Below are positions 42,985-53,702 of a stretch of DNA of 64,000 bases, piece after piece. The translations under genes and the position numbers were made by a program. The stretch lies in NCBI GenBank assembly GCA_958450365.1, contig CAUEEP010000924.1, positions 1,312,501-1,376,500 of the forward strand. The letters are read 5' to 3'. Each line of letters begins with the position of its first letter. Within the stretch, counting starts at the first letter, position 1. The notes beneath the pieces were generated by a model. The model worked only from the letters and a program-made list of their open reading frames with translations, had not been told where the DNA came from and ran no database searches. The stretch comes from Mesorhabditis belari. Its lineage: Eukaryota > Nematoda > Chromadorea > Rhabditida > Rhabditidae.

Positions 42985-44365
42985 AGTACAATGGGAAGAG
43001 GAAAGATCGAAGAAGGAAGAGGAAGAGGAAGAGGAAAGATTGAAGAAGGAAGAGGAAAGATTGAAGAAGGAAGAGGCAAGATTGAAGAAGGAAGATGAAG
43101 AGGAAGAGGCAAGATTGAAGAAGGAAGATGAAGAGGAAGAGGCAAGATTGAAGAAGGAAGAGGAAGAGGAAGAGGCAAGATTGAAGAAGGAAGATGAAGA
43201 GGAAGAGGCAAGATTGAAGAAGGAAGAGGAAAGATTGAAGAAGGAAGAGGCAAGATTGAAGAAGGAAGATGAAGAGGAAGAGGCAAGATTGAAGAAGGAA
43301 GATGAAGAGGAAGAGGCAAGATTGAAGAAGGAAGATGAAGAGGAAGAGGCAAGATTGAAGAAGGAAGAGGAAAGATTGAAGAAGGAAGATGAAGAGGAAG
43401 AGGCAAGATTGAAGAAGGAAGATGAAGAAGGAAGAGGAAAGATTGAAGAAGGAAGATGAAGAGGAAGAGGCAAGATTGAAGAAGGAAGAGGAAAGATTGA
43501 AGAAGGAAGATGAAGAGGAAGAGGCAAGATTGAAGAAGGAAGAGGAAAGATTGAAGAAGGAAGATGAAGAGGAAGAGGCAAGATTGAAGAAGGAAGATGA
43601 AGAGGAAGAGGCAAGATTGAAGAAGGAAGATGAAGAGGAAGAGGCAAGATTGAAGAAGGAAGAGGAAAGATTGAAGAAGGAAGAGGCAAGATTGAAGAAG
43701 GAAGATGAAGAGGAAGAGGCAAGATTGAAGAAGGAAGATGAAGGGAAGAGGCAAGATTGAAGAAGGAAGATGAAGAGGAAGAGGCAAGATTGAAGAAGGA
43801 AGAGGAAAGATTGAAGAAGGAAGATGAAGAGGAAGAGGCAAGATTGAAGAAGGAAGATGAAGAAGGAAGAGGAAAGATTGAAGAAGGAAGATGAAGAGGA
43901 AGAGGCAAGATTGAAGAAGGAAGAGGAAAGATTGAAGAAGGAAGATGAAGAGGAAGAGGCAAGATTGAAGAAGGAAGAGGGAAAAGATTGAAGAAGGAAG
44001 ATGAAGAGGAAGAGGCAAGATTGAAGAAGGAAGATGAAGAGGAAGAGGCAAGATTGAAGAAGGAAGATGAAGAGGAAGAGGCAAGATTGAAGAAGGAAGA
44101 GGAAAGATTGAAGAAGGAAGAGGCAAGATTGAAGAAGGAAGATGAAGAGGAAGAGGCAAGATTGAAGAAGGAAGAGGAAAGATTGAAGAAGGAAGAGGCA
44201 AGATTGAAGAAGGAAGATGAAGAGGAAGAGGCAAGATTGAAGAAGGAAGAGGAAAGATTGAAGAAGGAAGAGGAAAGATTGAAGAAGGAAGAGGAAACAT
44301 TGAAGAAGGAAGAGGAAAGATTGAAGAAGGAAGAGAAAAGGTGGAAGAAGGAAGAGGACAGATGC
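42985..44365 (+). repeat. Giant minisatellite GAAGAAGGAAGATGAAGAGG
   Basis: 1.4 kb of purine-only plus-strand units (AGATTGAAGAAGGAAGAGGA and a longer form with GATGAAGAGGAAGAGGCA). Units are multiples of three, so open frames reach 614 codons on the minus strand and about 140 on the plus strand (KKEEERLKKEDEEEEARL, coiled-coil-like). Strand asymmetry (almost pure purine) could favour triplex or R-loop formation. No splice or start context supports a protein. Confidence 0.85.
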
Positions 44366-45684
44366 CATAGGCATGAGAATAACCAAGTACCAAGCAGTAC
44401 TGCTCCTTATGAACGGTAAATTGACAATAGAGATCAGTTGGCAATACAAAATCTTTCCCCAAAAATTGATACATAAAGGCAATGACGTTTCTTTAAACCA
44501 ATCACGGAACAACGGGAGGAGGAGATGGGAAAATCGGGAAGAAAGGCTAATTTGAACGAATTTTGGAAAAAAGAGAGAACTCTTGGGGGGAAATTGAAAA
44601 GAAAAAATGAAGAATAGCATAATCACATGTTTTGGAAATTTAGAAAATTAGAAAATTGGGAAAATTTGGGGAAATTTGGGTGAAAACAGTGGAGATTTCT
44701 CAGTGAAAGGGGGCTGAGCTTGGAAATTGAGAGATCGGGGGATTTTTGTTGAAAACGGATATCACTTTCGGAAACTTCTTTCGGAAAAAAAGGCATGTCA
44801 TTTTTGAAAAGAGGGGAATCTTTTGCGAAAGATGATTTATGAAGTGGGAAAAGCGAGTCGACGAACCGTGATGTTTATGAGTGAAGAAAGATGGGAAAAA
44901 GTTTGGAAATGATAGGGAAATTGGAGAAAATAGGACACGGCAACAACAACAATAAGAAAAACGATATAAAGAAAATCTTTATCTCAATGTTAGCTCTGTT
45001 TTAGTGATGAGCAAATCGTAAGAAACGATCGGCTTAAAGCTGGAGCCTGGAGAGCTTAAACCTGGAGCCTGGAGAGCTTAAACCTGGAGCCTAGAGAGCT
45101 TAAACCTGGAGCCTGGAGAGCTTAAAGCTGGAGTCTGGAGAGCTTAAACCTGGAGCCTGGTGAGCTTAAAACTGGAGCCTGGAGAGCTTAAAACTGGAGC
45201 CTGGAGAAGGTGATTAGGTTTTGGGATTAAGGGATTAGGAGAAGGTGATATTGATCATGCTGAAGACTGTGCTCCTCTTGATCAAAGCGTTTTCTAAAAT
45301 GTGTTACCTTTAGAAAATTGCTCTGCTCCAGAAAACTGCTATAATCTCGCATTTACCGTTACCAAACTGTTTTAAATAGACTATAGGGTGCAATATTCTT
45401 GGAAAATTTTGAGCTTAAAGGTTCTTTAGCGCTTCCAAAATGATTTATGAAAAAATTATTAAAAAAACACTGAATTTAATCATCAAAGTTGACCGCAGAA
45501 GCCCGTCAACTTTGACCCCGTTTTTCTCTATCTTTTCACTGGTAAGTATTTTAAACAAATTGCACTTTTCTCTAGCCAAATTTTATCCAGATTCTTTTGA
45601 AATCAACCGTTAGTCAATTCGATCTCTGGATCTTTACTCGATCGATTCGATCTTTACTCGATTAATCGATTAATTAATTTTTGT
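44366..45684. other. Intergenic
   Basis: 45025-45210 holds eight units of AGCTTAAACCTGGAGCCTGG. Otherwise AT-rich unique sequence in which I recognise no gene. Confidence 0.5.
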
Positions 45685-45960
45685 TCGAATCACTACGAGT
45701 GATCCTCTTTACACGTCGAGTAAGTTGCATATCTTTACATTTGAAGGGAATTTGCCACCAAATCAGTTGAACGGCTGAATATCTTTCAAAAAGAGTCGTA
45801 TATAAGTCGGTCAATTTGCGCGCCAATTTTTTTGCAATAATTTTCGCTAAAGTAATTTAGTTTTTCTAAGGTAGTTTTTCTAAGGTAATTTTTCTTAAGC
45901 GTGCGCTTTGAAAAAAGGCATTACTCGCGAGGAACACAGCGAGGAACACACGCTAGCGAT
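45685..45960 (+). repeat. Dispersed repeat shared with 63.6 kb
   Basis: ATCCTCTTTACACGTCGAGT, ATATCTTTACATTTGA, GGGAATTTGCCACCAA and GCATTACTCGCGAGGAACAC occur in the same order at 63605-63775. The copies differ in the middle. Class unknown; both copies end next to sequence with gene-like fragments. Confidence 0.65.
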
Positions 45961-46036
45961 CACGGCGTTTAAATCTTTTGTTCAAAAGATCTAAAGACAA
46001 AAAAAACAAGATCTAAAGAGAAAAGGATGAACCCAA

Positions 46037-46706
46037 GAGCAAGAAGCCATAGAGAAACTCAGTCATCCGAATATCGTGAAATTCTATGGATTTGATGAAG
46101 ACGAGTATTTCAATACCTTCAAAATGGAAGACTGTGAAAGGAAATAGCTTTTACAAAGCTATCATTTAATAGAAAATAATCTCAAGAACACAAATTTTAG
46201 TACTAGATAATCCAAGCATTATCTACTCGATGGTCACAGCTATCTGCTGGGCTATCTGCTGGGCTATCTGCTGGGCTATCTGCTGGGCTATCTGCTGGGC
46301 CATCTGCTGGGCTATCTGCTATCAGCTATCTGCTGGGCTATCTGCTATCAGCTATCTGCTGGGCTATCTGCTATCAGCTATCTGCTGGGCTATCTGCTGG
46401 ACTATCTGCTGGACTATCTGCTGGGCTATCTGCTGGGCTATCTGCTGGACTATCTGCTGGACTATCTGCTGGGCTATCTGCTGGGCTATCTGCTGGGCTA
46501 TCTGCTGGGCTATCTGCTGGGCTATCAGCTATCAGCTATCAGCTATCAGCTATCAGCTATCAGCTATCAGCTATCAGCTATCAGCTATCAGCTGGGGTGA
46601 ACACATGTTTGCAGCACATTGCAGCACTGAAACATTTGGAGAGAGTGCGCATCCTTCATCGAGACATCAAACCGAGGAACACACTCTACATATTACATTA
46701 TTGTGA
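46037..46706 (+). pseudogene. Protein kinase fragment
   Basis: Exon-like block 46037-46146 encodes EQEAIEKLSHPNIVKFYGFD then EDEYFNTFKMEDC (kinase subdomains III-V). After an acceptor (TTTGCAG, about 46617) comes HIAALKHLERVRILHRDIKP followed by RN (subdomain VIb, catalytic loop HRDIKPxN). The glycine loop, the VAIK lysine and the DFG motif are not found, the first block is preceded by a stop, and the second runs into a stop 13 residues after the loop. The gap between the blocks holds the CTGGGCTATCTG minisatellite. Probably a dead duplicate of a kinase gene. Confidence 0.65.
46238..46595 (+). repeat. Minisatellite CTATCTGCTGGG and CTATCAG
   Basis: About 22 units of a 12-bp repeat followed by about ten 7-bp CTATCAG units, inside the kinase fragment. 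Confidence 0.85.
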
Positions 46707-46935
46707 ATTTTGCTTATAAAATTTTGCTGATAAATATTAAAACTGAAAGATCGAACATTGCTAATTTTGCTGGTTCTAATGTTTCGATTTTTTTGTTCAT
46801 CTCTGCCTTTTTCTTGTTCTTACTTCTGAGCTTCTTACGTAACAAGAGTTTTTGGACAGCTTATTATGTGGATAAGAATTTATTTTGTTTAGTTAAGCTC
46901 ATTCATACTATTAAGCTCATTCATATATAATAAAT

Positions 46936-47262
46936 ACCGTATTTTCTCTAATAGTAGTGCACCCAGAGCGTCGCCTATCTTTGTCACCAAATCTTTGGAG
47001 AAAACGCAGCCAAATCTGTAGAGAAAAGGCACCAAATCTGTACAGAAAGGGAACCAAATCTTTGGAGAAAAGGGACCAAATCTTTGCTCGAAATCTCGAG
47101 AACCGCTTATCAGAACCTATCGATGTGGGGTCGGAAAATGTAGCTGACGATGAGATTTAGTGGGGGATTTGAGTGTTGAGCTTCTGTGAAAGCTTGGAAA
47201 CCGTAAAATAGTCATCAACTCGGTTCACCGGGGTGCGCTACTATTAGAGAAAATACGGTATT
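46936..47262. mobile_element. MITE with ACCGTATTTTCTCTAATAG ends
   Basis: Terminal inverted repeats of about 30 bp: ACCGTATTTTCTCTAATAGT then AGTGCACCC at the left, the complement (GGGTGCGCTACTATTAGAGA, AAATACGGT) at the right, flanked by TA on both sides. The 325-bp element contains ACCAAATCTTTGGAGAAAA repeats. The solo arm at 1552 belongs to the same family. TA flanks suggest Tc1/mariner-type mobilisation. Confidence 0.75.
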
Positions 47263-47957
47263 GAATATTGTAACCGGTGTACCGTGACTAAAAGCACCAC
47301 AACAACAAAAAGCACCAAACCGTAACAAGACTACTAAAAGCCATCTTTCACATGGTTTTAGAAAAAGACCCCGTGAATTCATCTGTCCATAAAGGACACC
47401 GAAAGTTATCAAAATCAGATATTAGATAGAATGCAAGATTTCCACAGTTTTACCTGTTCGTTCAAATGAGCCTGATCTTGAGGAAATGCGTAATGTACGC
47501 AGGCTAAAATAATATAAAACTCAAGTACACACAAGTGTAGAACATAATATCGAGATTCGGGTAGAAACAACTCTACTCTAGCGAACAAAGTCTAACTTTA
47601 TAGTTCTTAAATCACCCACTCGTCCAATCATTTCTCCATTCACAACGGCCTTGATTTATCTCCACTTTCCTATGGTTAATCAAAGAAAAATGAAATCGTA
47701 TTATGGAGAATGAGATCAAAAAAAAAAAGAACGGTAGTTGTTTACGAGAGAGAGCTATAGAAAGAAGCTATAGGAGCTATAGAAAAAAAGAAAGCTCTGT
47801 TCTCTGTTCTCTTGTTGTTAGCCTAATTTTCAACGAATCCAGTTCAAAGCCTTCCTTGAAAGCACCCAATTTCAACGAGATTTTTCGGCAAAATGTGGCA
47901 AAATCTAAGAGCAAATCACGATTGTATTTAAGGGAAAATCTTGTTGTAAGATAATTT
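47263..47957. other. Intergenic, no gene recognised
   Basis: AT-rich unique sequence with short open frames of no recognisable family. Confidence 0.4.
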
Positions 47958-48268
47958 TAGGGACCTAGTCAAAATAGCGCCATTCAAAACAGCGCCGTTC
48001 AAAACAGCGCCATTCAAAACAGCGCCCGTACAAAAATCGCGCCGTTCAAAACAGCGCCCATACAAAAATCGCGCCGTTCAAAACAGCGCCCGTACAAAAG
48101 TAGCGCCAAATTGAAAGAGACTGCGATTAGTTTTTTCAACCCCAATGTTTTTATGCTTTTGATCAGAACGACGCTGTTTTGAATGGCGCTGTTTTGAACG
48201 GCGCTATTTTGGTGGCGCTATTTTGAACGGCGCTGTTTTGGCGGCGCTATTTTGACTAGGTTCCTAAT
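47958..48268. mobile_element. Foldback element with repeated arms
   Basis: Ends GGGACCTAGTCAAAATAGCG and the complement TATTTTGACTAGGTTCC. Each arm is itself a tandem of CAAAACAGCGCC(A/G)TT units, with different copy numbers in the two arms. A short unique centre lies at about 48108-48165. Confidence 0.75.
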
Positions 48269-48534
48269 TTTAAACTTGAATATTCAAAGATCCAAAGAGG
48301 AAATTTGTGAAGTGAGCAAAGATAATCAACTTTGAAAGTTCATTAAGCCGAGAGGAAGAGCAGAGACTCAGTCCATAGAAAAGTTCCGGTTCTTGCAAGC
48401 ATTCAGAAAAAATGTGAAGGATTTATTGAACAAAATTGACTCAAAAATTTGCCCTTATAGCTTCAACATAAATTTCCTGATTGAAAAAGGTTTCTAAAGA
48501 AGCCTAAAGAAAAGTAAAGAAGCCCTAGGGTTTG

Positions 48535-48935
48535 CAAGCAGGGCAAAATTACTTGGACAACTTTTTGGAAACTTGTACGCTTAATTTACACGCTTAATTT
48601 ATTTCAAAGTGTCAAATGTTATACAGAGAATTGTAGCCCTAAATCTTGGCTACATTTTTCTACTAAAAACTTTCCAATCGGCTTTATGCAACTCATTTAA
48701 TCGTCAAAAATGGCAGCGCGCTGGTTAGAGATCGACTAGTGCTCATTCAAGGACTTGTTAAATGAGTTGCATAAAGGCGATTGGGAAGTTTTTAGTAGCA
48801 AAATGTAGCCAAGATTAAGGGCTACAATTCTCTATATAACACTTGATACTTTGAAATAAATTAGACATTTCTCAGCTACTTTTCTAAAGTCTAAACAACT
48901 TTTTCAAAAAGTTGTCCAGATAATTTTGCCCAATC
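48535..48935. mobile_element. Foldback element
   Basis: Arms 48540-48692 and 48758-48932 mirror each other (GGGCAAAATTA, ACAACTTTTTG, ATACAGAGAATTGTAGCCCT, CTTGGCTACATTTT). A 65-bp centre contains GGTTAGAGATCGACTAGTG. Confidence 0.7.
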
Positions 48936-49059
48936 CTGTAGTTGCTTTGGAGCTGCTTTGGAGCAACTCTGGCAATAACAAAGAGTACTATAGCATAGAT
49001 TTTGTTTGTATAAAACTATGCTAGGCAAGAAAAGGATGTGATTTGCTATGGCTTAATTA

Positions 49060-49950
49060 CCCAACCCCAATCAAGCCAACCCAACCCCAGTCAAGCCAAC
49101 CCAACCCCAAGTCAAGCCAACCCAATGAGCAAGGTGTAGCTTTTGAATGAGACACAAGGAAAGAACACACAATTGACTCGTTCGTATTGTGCTTCGGCTG
49201 TTCTTTGTCTGAGCTAAGCTCTGTCAAGAGATTACAAACTAAGAGAGAATAAGAGAGAAACTAAGAGAGAAAGAGAAAGAGAAAGAGCTTATTTTGTCAT
49301 CCCAAGTGTTAAATTTATGAACTTATTAAACTTTTGCCCATCATTCCACCAAAAGTCTCTAGAAATAGAAGGAAAAAGAGAGCAGTAAGCCAAAAAAGAA
49401 TTTTCAATGATAAGTACAAGTGGAGAATCACTGGGATCGAGAAAAAATCGTGTTCGATGTGCGCGCATAGACGTCAATGAAAGAAAAGACGTGCCCAGAA
49501 AAAGATTTAACCCCAAAAACGCGAAATTAGAGTTGGAGAGTTTTGTGGAAATTTTCTTTTTTTGGTTTAGAAGGAGAGAGATGTCCCTTGTGACAAAATT
49601 GTGGTTGGGGGAAAGGAGGGGAAGAAAAGGGAAAGAAAAGGGAGAGAAAATGGAAAGAAATGGAGAGAAATGGAAAGAACATGGAAAGAAATGGAGAGAA
49701 ATGGAAAGAAAATGAGAAAATCGGGGCGGAACTGGTCTCTCTCTCATCCTTGGTTTTGAAAATCTTTTGACTTTTTGAGATTTCCGTTTTTCTCTTTAAA
49801 AAGAAACCTCGACAGTGATCAATTTGGGTGGTTTGAACTTGGGGAAAACCGTTAACACCGAGTGAGATATGCTAATTTTGGAAGGGGAAATTGCGATGGT
49901 CAGGTCAAAACACAAGGTTAGACGAGTTTGTAAAGGAAAATGAGTCCAAA
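49060..49950. other. Intergenic, simple repeats
   Basis: CCAACCCCAATCAAG units (49060-49125), GAGAGAAAGA (49240-49290) and GGAAAGAAATGGAGAGAAAT (49625-49715). No gene recognised. Confidence 0.5.
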
Positions 49951-49954
49951 GAGT

Positions 49955-50460
49955 GGGAGTGGGACAAATGCGACCTTTTTTTTGCGCACCCGGACATTTG
50001 CGCACCTTTTTTTCCGCATCTTGCCCATTAGCGCACCTTTTTTCGCGTTTTAAAAAAGCTCTAAAAAGCTAAAAAGCTCTAAAAGCTAGTATTAACCAAT
50101 TTCTCTTCCAAAAGTTGTTTTTCTAGGTAATTTGAGGGTGTCGAATTCAAATTTTGACATAAAAGAGCGTGTGGAACCAATTTGAAAGACAAAACGGCTA
50201 GATCAAATTACAGAAAATTGTCGATTTTTCTCTTTGTATAACTCCGTCCGTTTGTTTCCACAAGCTCTGATATGTCAAAATTTCGATTCTACGCCCTAAA
50301 ATTACCTAGAAAAACAACTTTTAGAATAGAAATTGGTTAATAGTAGTTTTTAGAGCTTTTTTAAAACGCGAAAAAAGGTGCGCTAATGGGCAAGGTGCGG
50401 AAAAAAAGGTGCGCAAATCTCCGGGTGCGCAAAAAAAAGGTCGCATTTGTCCCACTCCCA
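49955..50460. mobile_element. Foldback element with GGGAGTGGGACAAATGCGACC ends
   Basis: The first 110 bp (GTGGGACAAATGCGACCTTT, GCGCACC repeated, CCCATTAGCGCACCTTTTTT) return inverted at the right end. The inner arms also pair partly (TTCTAGGTAATTT, TTGACAT). Centre at about 50210. MITE-like, non-coding. Confidence 0.75.
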
Positions 50461-50594
50461 AAAAAGTTGCTCGTTTTTAACGATTTTAATGACCAGCTCG
50501 TTTCCTCGTATTGATAGCATGTATTAAATAAAAATTTTACGAAACTTTTCTCTAAGAACTAGTAAATTTGGTTGATAGATACAAATTGTAACTA

Positions 50595-50912
50595 CCGTAA
50601 ATACTGTAATAGTACCCCACCCCTCTCGTAAAGTCGCGTAGTCGTACAGTCGCGTACAAAAGTTTTCTAGTATTTCATTTTTTTCAAAGCGCCCGTACTT
50701 TCAAAAAATGTGTCTTTGGTATCAAAAAATAGCCCTGAATTTCAGCTATTTTTTGATACCAAAGCGCGCATTGTAGCATAAACCAGTGCCGAGAAAAACG
50801 CGTTCAAAGCTAGACTACACGTAGACTAGACAAAGCTAGACTAGACTACGCAACACTCCGCACCGTCATTATGGGGCTGGGGTACTATTACAGTATTTAC
50901 GGTATTTGTATG
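50595..50912. mobile_element. Foldback element with CGTAAATACTGTAATAGTAC ends
   Basis: Ends CGTAAATACTGTAATAGTAC and the complement GTACTATTACAGTATTTACG. An inner perfect hairpin (TTTGGTATCAAAAAATAGC / GCTATTTTTTGATACCAAA) sits around 50735. Confidence 0.75.
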
Positions 50913-51295
50913 GCTAAACATGTAAAAGCAGTCAAGCAAAACTTATTTTCGACAGCAAAAGTGGATTGACGATTGGCAAAGGTGTTTACTTTAGAGAAAT
51001 TTCAACGCTACAAGCCAAAGACAAAGCTTTTCTTTCAATAAGAAATTAAAAAAATTGGACCCTTGGAACTTTATCAGCTTTATCTAGGCATAAGGTAAAC
51101 AACAGTTGTAAGGAAACAAATTTTTAAAAGCAAGACAAGTTCGTCCATTCACTTGAAGTTCACCAAAGTTCACCTCAAGCCCAGTCAAAAGGATTGCAAA
51201 AGGTCAAGGAACTGATTTTTGAAAAAAGAAAAACGTTTTACCGGAACTTTTTCTGGTTTTATAATCTTTTCCCCATTTTGAGTTCAACAATTTAT

Positions 51296-53050
51296 TCAAG
51301 CAAAGGTTTGATTCGAGAAGTAAGTGACTGTCGGCTCTTTTTCGCGTTTTGCTCGCTGCAAATCAACGAAATAGTGACGACATCTAAATTTTAGGTATAA
51401 ATCTGAAGCTATCATAATTATTTCAATAGATGGGCTTCTATTTCATAACCTATTTACAGTACACTCAAACTTTTAAGAGCTCAAACACAAGGTGTTGTTG
51501 CTAAATTTTTATCCGGTTTTGATTTTATTTGTGATTGAAAGCTTTTTGAAGTCTTTAAAGTTGAAGTTGAAAATTTTAAACATTGTCTAAGATTAAATAT
51601 TAAATATTAAATACAGTCAAACCTCGATTTAACGATTCTCAATTGCCCGGGATTCTCTATCGTTAAATCGAACGTTTTTATAAGGCAAATGGCTTTCAAG
51701 GCACCAAAAATTGACATCGTTAAATCGAGGTTTGACTGTATATATTTGTCCGGACTCACTTGTAGACAATGTAGAAGAAAATCGAGTAAACAACCACCCG
51801 CACAAGACACGAGATCGTCATGAAGATTGACGCGCTTTCGACGGACACTTAATTTTTGTCATAATTTACACTCAAAAACTTTCTTACTTTGTGTATGGAA
51901 GACTTCAATCGTGTGATCCTTTTTTGTTCTAAAATTTGGCATTAAAATGGACAAGTGCACCAACTCACTTCAACTCTTTTCCATATCCCATCTCGCTGTC
52001 GGTATTAATTGCTGTGATTGCGTAACGAATCGCATAATACGCATAGAAAGTTATCATTAAAGCCTAAAATTGAAATTATTGCTTGTCATGTACTTGACCA
52101 ACTTTTGCTAGCAGATATGGTAGAAGTGCAGTCGGATGCTCGGCTTTTAATCCGATGAATAGAGCAATCAAAGCGATCACCTCGATTGGTAGCATGATTA
52201 TCTAAATTTACTGAAGAAATGTCAATTTATTGTCAATCTTTGACACTTCAGCATAGACATAGGCCTTTTGCAGAAAACGAGTTAGTTCCACACTTTAGCA
52301 AGCAGCCCTTATTTTCTAAAGCGTGGATCCAATGCTATTTCGAGCTTTAAAAAACAAGAGCTGTTTGCTAAAACGTGAGACTAACTCGTTTTCTACAAAA
52401 GGTCCATGTATACTTCAGCAGAACTCACTTGCATGATCGCCCATCCAGACCAAATCGTGGCGATGATTCGGTAGACCAACATGCCTAGAGACACGAAAAG
52501 GACCGTACATGCTGCTATCTAAATGACTTTGTTCATTGCTAAAATCGCCTACAATTAGAATGATCAAAAATATATGTTTTATAGAAGTTCAGATTCTAGA
52601 AGCTCACTGGAACTCAAAATTAAGTCTGAGCAATCTGAACAAGTGCGAAAAAGAGATCTCCGGAATTTTCAATCAAGTAACCTTGCCATCTTGTCAAAAC
52701 ACTTCAACAACTTGGTTGCTCCGTGAGTCATATTTTCCGGAACTTACAACAGCTTACAACAGATTTCTAATACCATAAACTCTAATAAAGAAGACATGCC
52801 ACTTTATCAACCTCCCTTCAGGATCCTATTTTGTGATCTCCTCACAAATTTTCAAGAGGGAGAGTTTATGTGGGAGTCGCTTTACTTGAGATTACGGTAT
52901 GTAGATTTATTATTAAACTGTAAGAGAAGCAAAATTAATTTGATCCGCTTTCCTCCATACCTTCACATGTGAACATCCACAAAATTTGTACTTCTTTGCA
53001 TAGTAATCAAACGGAAGCTCCGGACGTACCACTTGCCAGATTTGAACCAT
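51296..53050 (-). CDS. LAPTM4-like four-helix membrane protein, paralogue B
   Basis: Seven minus-strand exons: 53050-52961, 52518-52429, 52201-52103, 52063-51969, 51928-51888, 51847-51760, 51383-51296 (TGA). Total 591 nt, 196 aa, phases consistent. The start MVQIWQVVRPELPFDYYAKK and CGCSHVK align with the start of paralogue A, and the last exon (CRHYFVD) aligns with A's CRHYFLN at the same exon phase. Hydrophobic segments: CTVLFVSLGMLVYRIIATIW, LPIEVIALIALFIGL, ALMITFYAYYAI and FMTISCLVRVVVYSIFFYIV. It has one more intron than A (40 nt, ending TTAAG) at the position of A's fifth exon. A CTTTTTTTAG acceptor lies 5 nt before the ATG. AATAAA overlaps the stop codon. Confidence 0.75.
51614..51738. 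mobile_element. MITE with CAGTCAAACCTCGATTTAACG ends
   Basis: 125 bp, TIR of about 25 bp beginning CAGTCAAACCTCGATTTAAC, flanked by TA on both sides (target duplication). The CAGT start, CTCGATTTAACG words and TA duplication fit a non-autonomous pogo/Tc1-mariner element. It sits in the last intron of LAPTM4-like gene B. Confidence 0.8.
52255..52412. mobile_element. Short foldback element
   Basis: GACATAGGCCTTTTGCAGAA and AACGAGTTAGT at the left are mirrored by ACTAACTCGTT and TTCTACAAAAGGTCCATGT at the right. Lies in the second intron of LAPTM4-like gene B. Confidence 0.65.
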
Positions 53051-53702
53051 TTTTTCTAAAAAAGTTTTTATAAGAATAGATCTCTATATCGAAAATTGCT
53101 ACATGTGTTCAAATTTTCGGGAAAACAAAATCAAAATTTTTTTGACCGCACGAAAAAAGAGAAGAGAGAACTTCGCCGGCCTTGAGTGGAGGGGAGATTT
53201 GGGAAATTTTCTTCTCAAAAATTTCAAATGACGCATTTCGGCAAAAGTGATTTGATTATTTTTGAGAAAACGATCAACTCAAATTAGATTTACCTATTTT
53301 CTGGCGCCACAAATTTTTTAAGGAACAAGTTGTTTATGTGTAATACGGAAATTTCGGTGAATTTTATTGGCATTGACAGGTCTGATCGATTTAGGCCGTT
53401 ATAGCTGATGTTTTCACATTTGAGAATCGTTTTTGTTCGGACAAAAATATTATTTCTCCAAGAAGTCAAATATGTATAAGTTTTAAAGCCATACATATCC
53501 TAACTCATTTAATGAACAAATCGACTATTTAAAAAATCATCAATTCCAATATATCCAACATCCCGATAAATGTTCACAATAAAAATATCAGCACTACCAA
53601 AAACTTTGTTTCCGACACACAAGGAAATATTCGAATTGATGAGTCAATTTGCACATTCCATTGTTTCTTAATCGACTAGAACACCATATCGAGCTCGAGG
53701 AC

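Noticed and set aside
42782..44626. 614-codon minus-strand frame that would look like a multi-pass membrane protein
   Set aside because: It is the complement of the purine minisatellite, runs across the tRNA-Ser gene region and has no conserved sequence.
49289..49747. 152-codon minus-strand ORF with a pyrimidine-rich start
   Set aside because: Its beginning is encoded by the GGAAAGAAATGG simple repeat and the rest shows no known motif.
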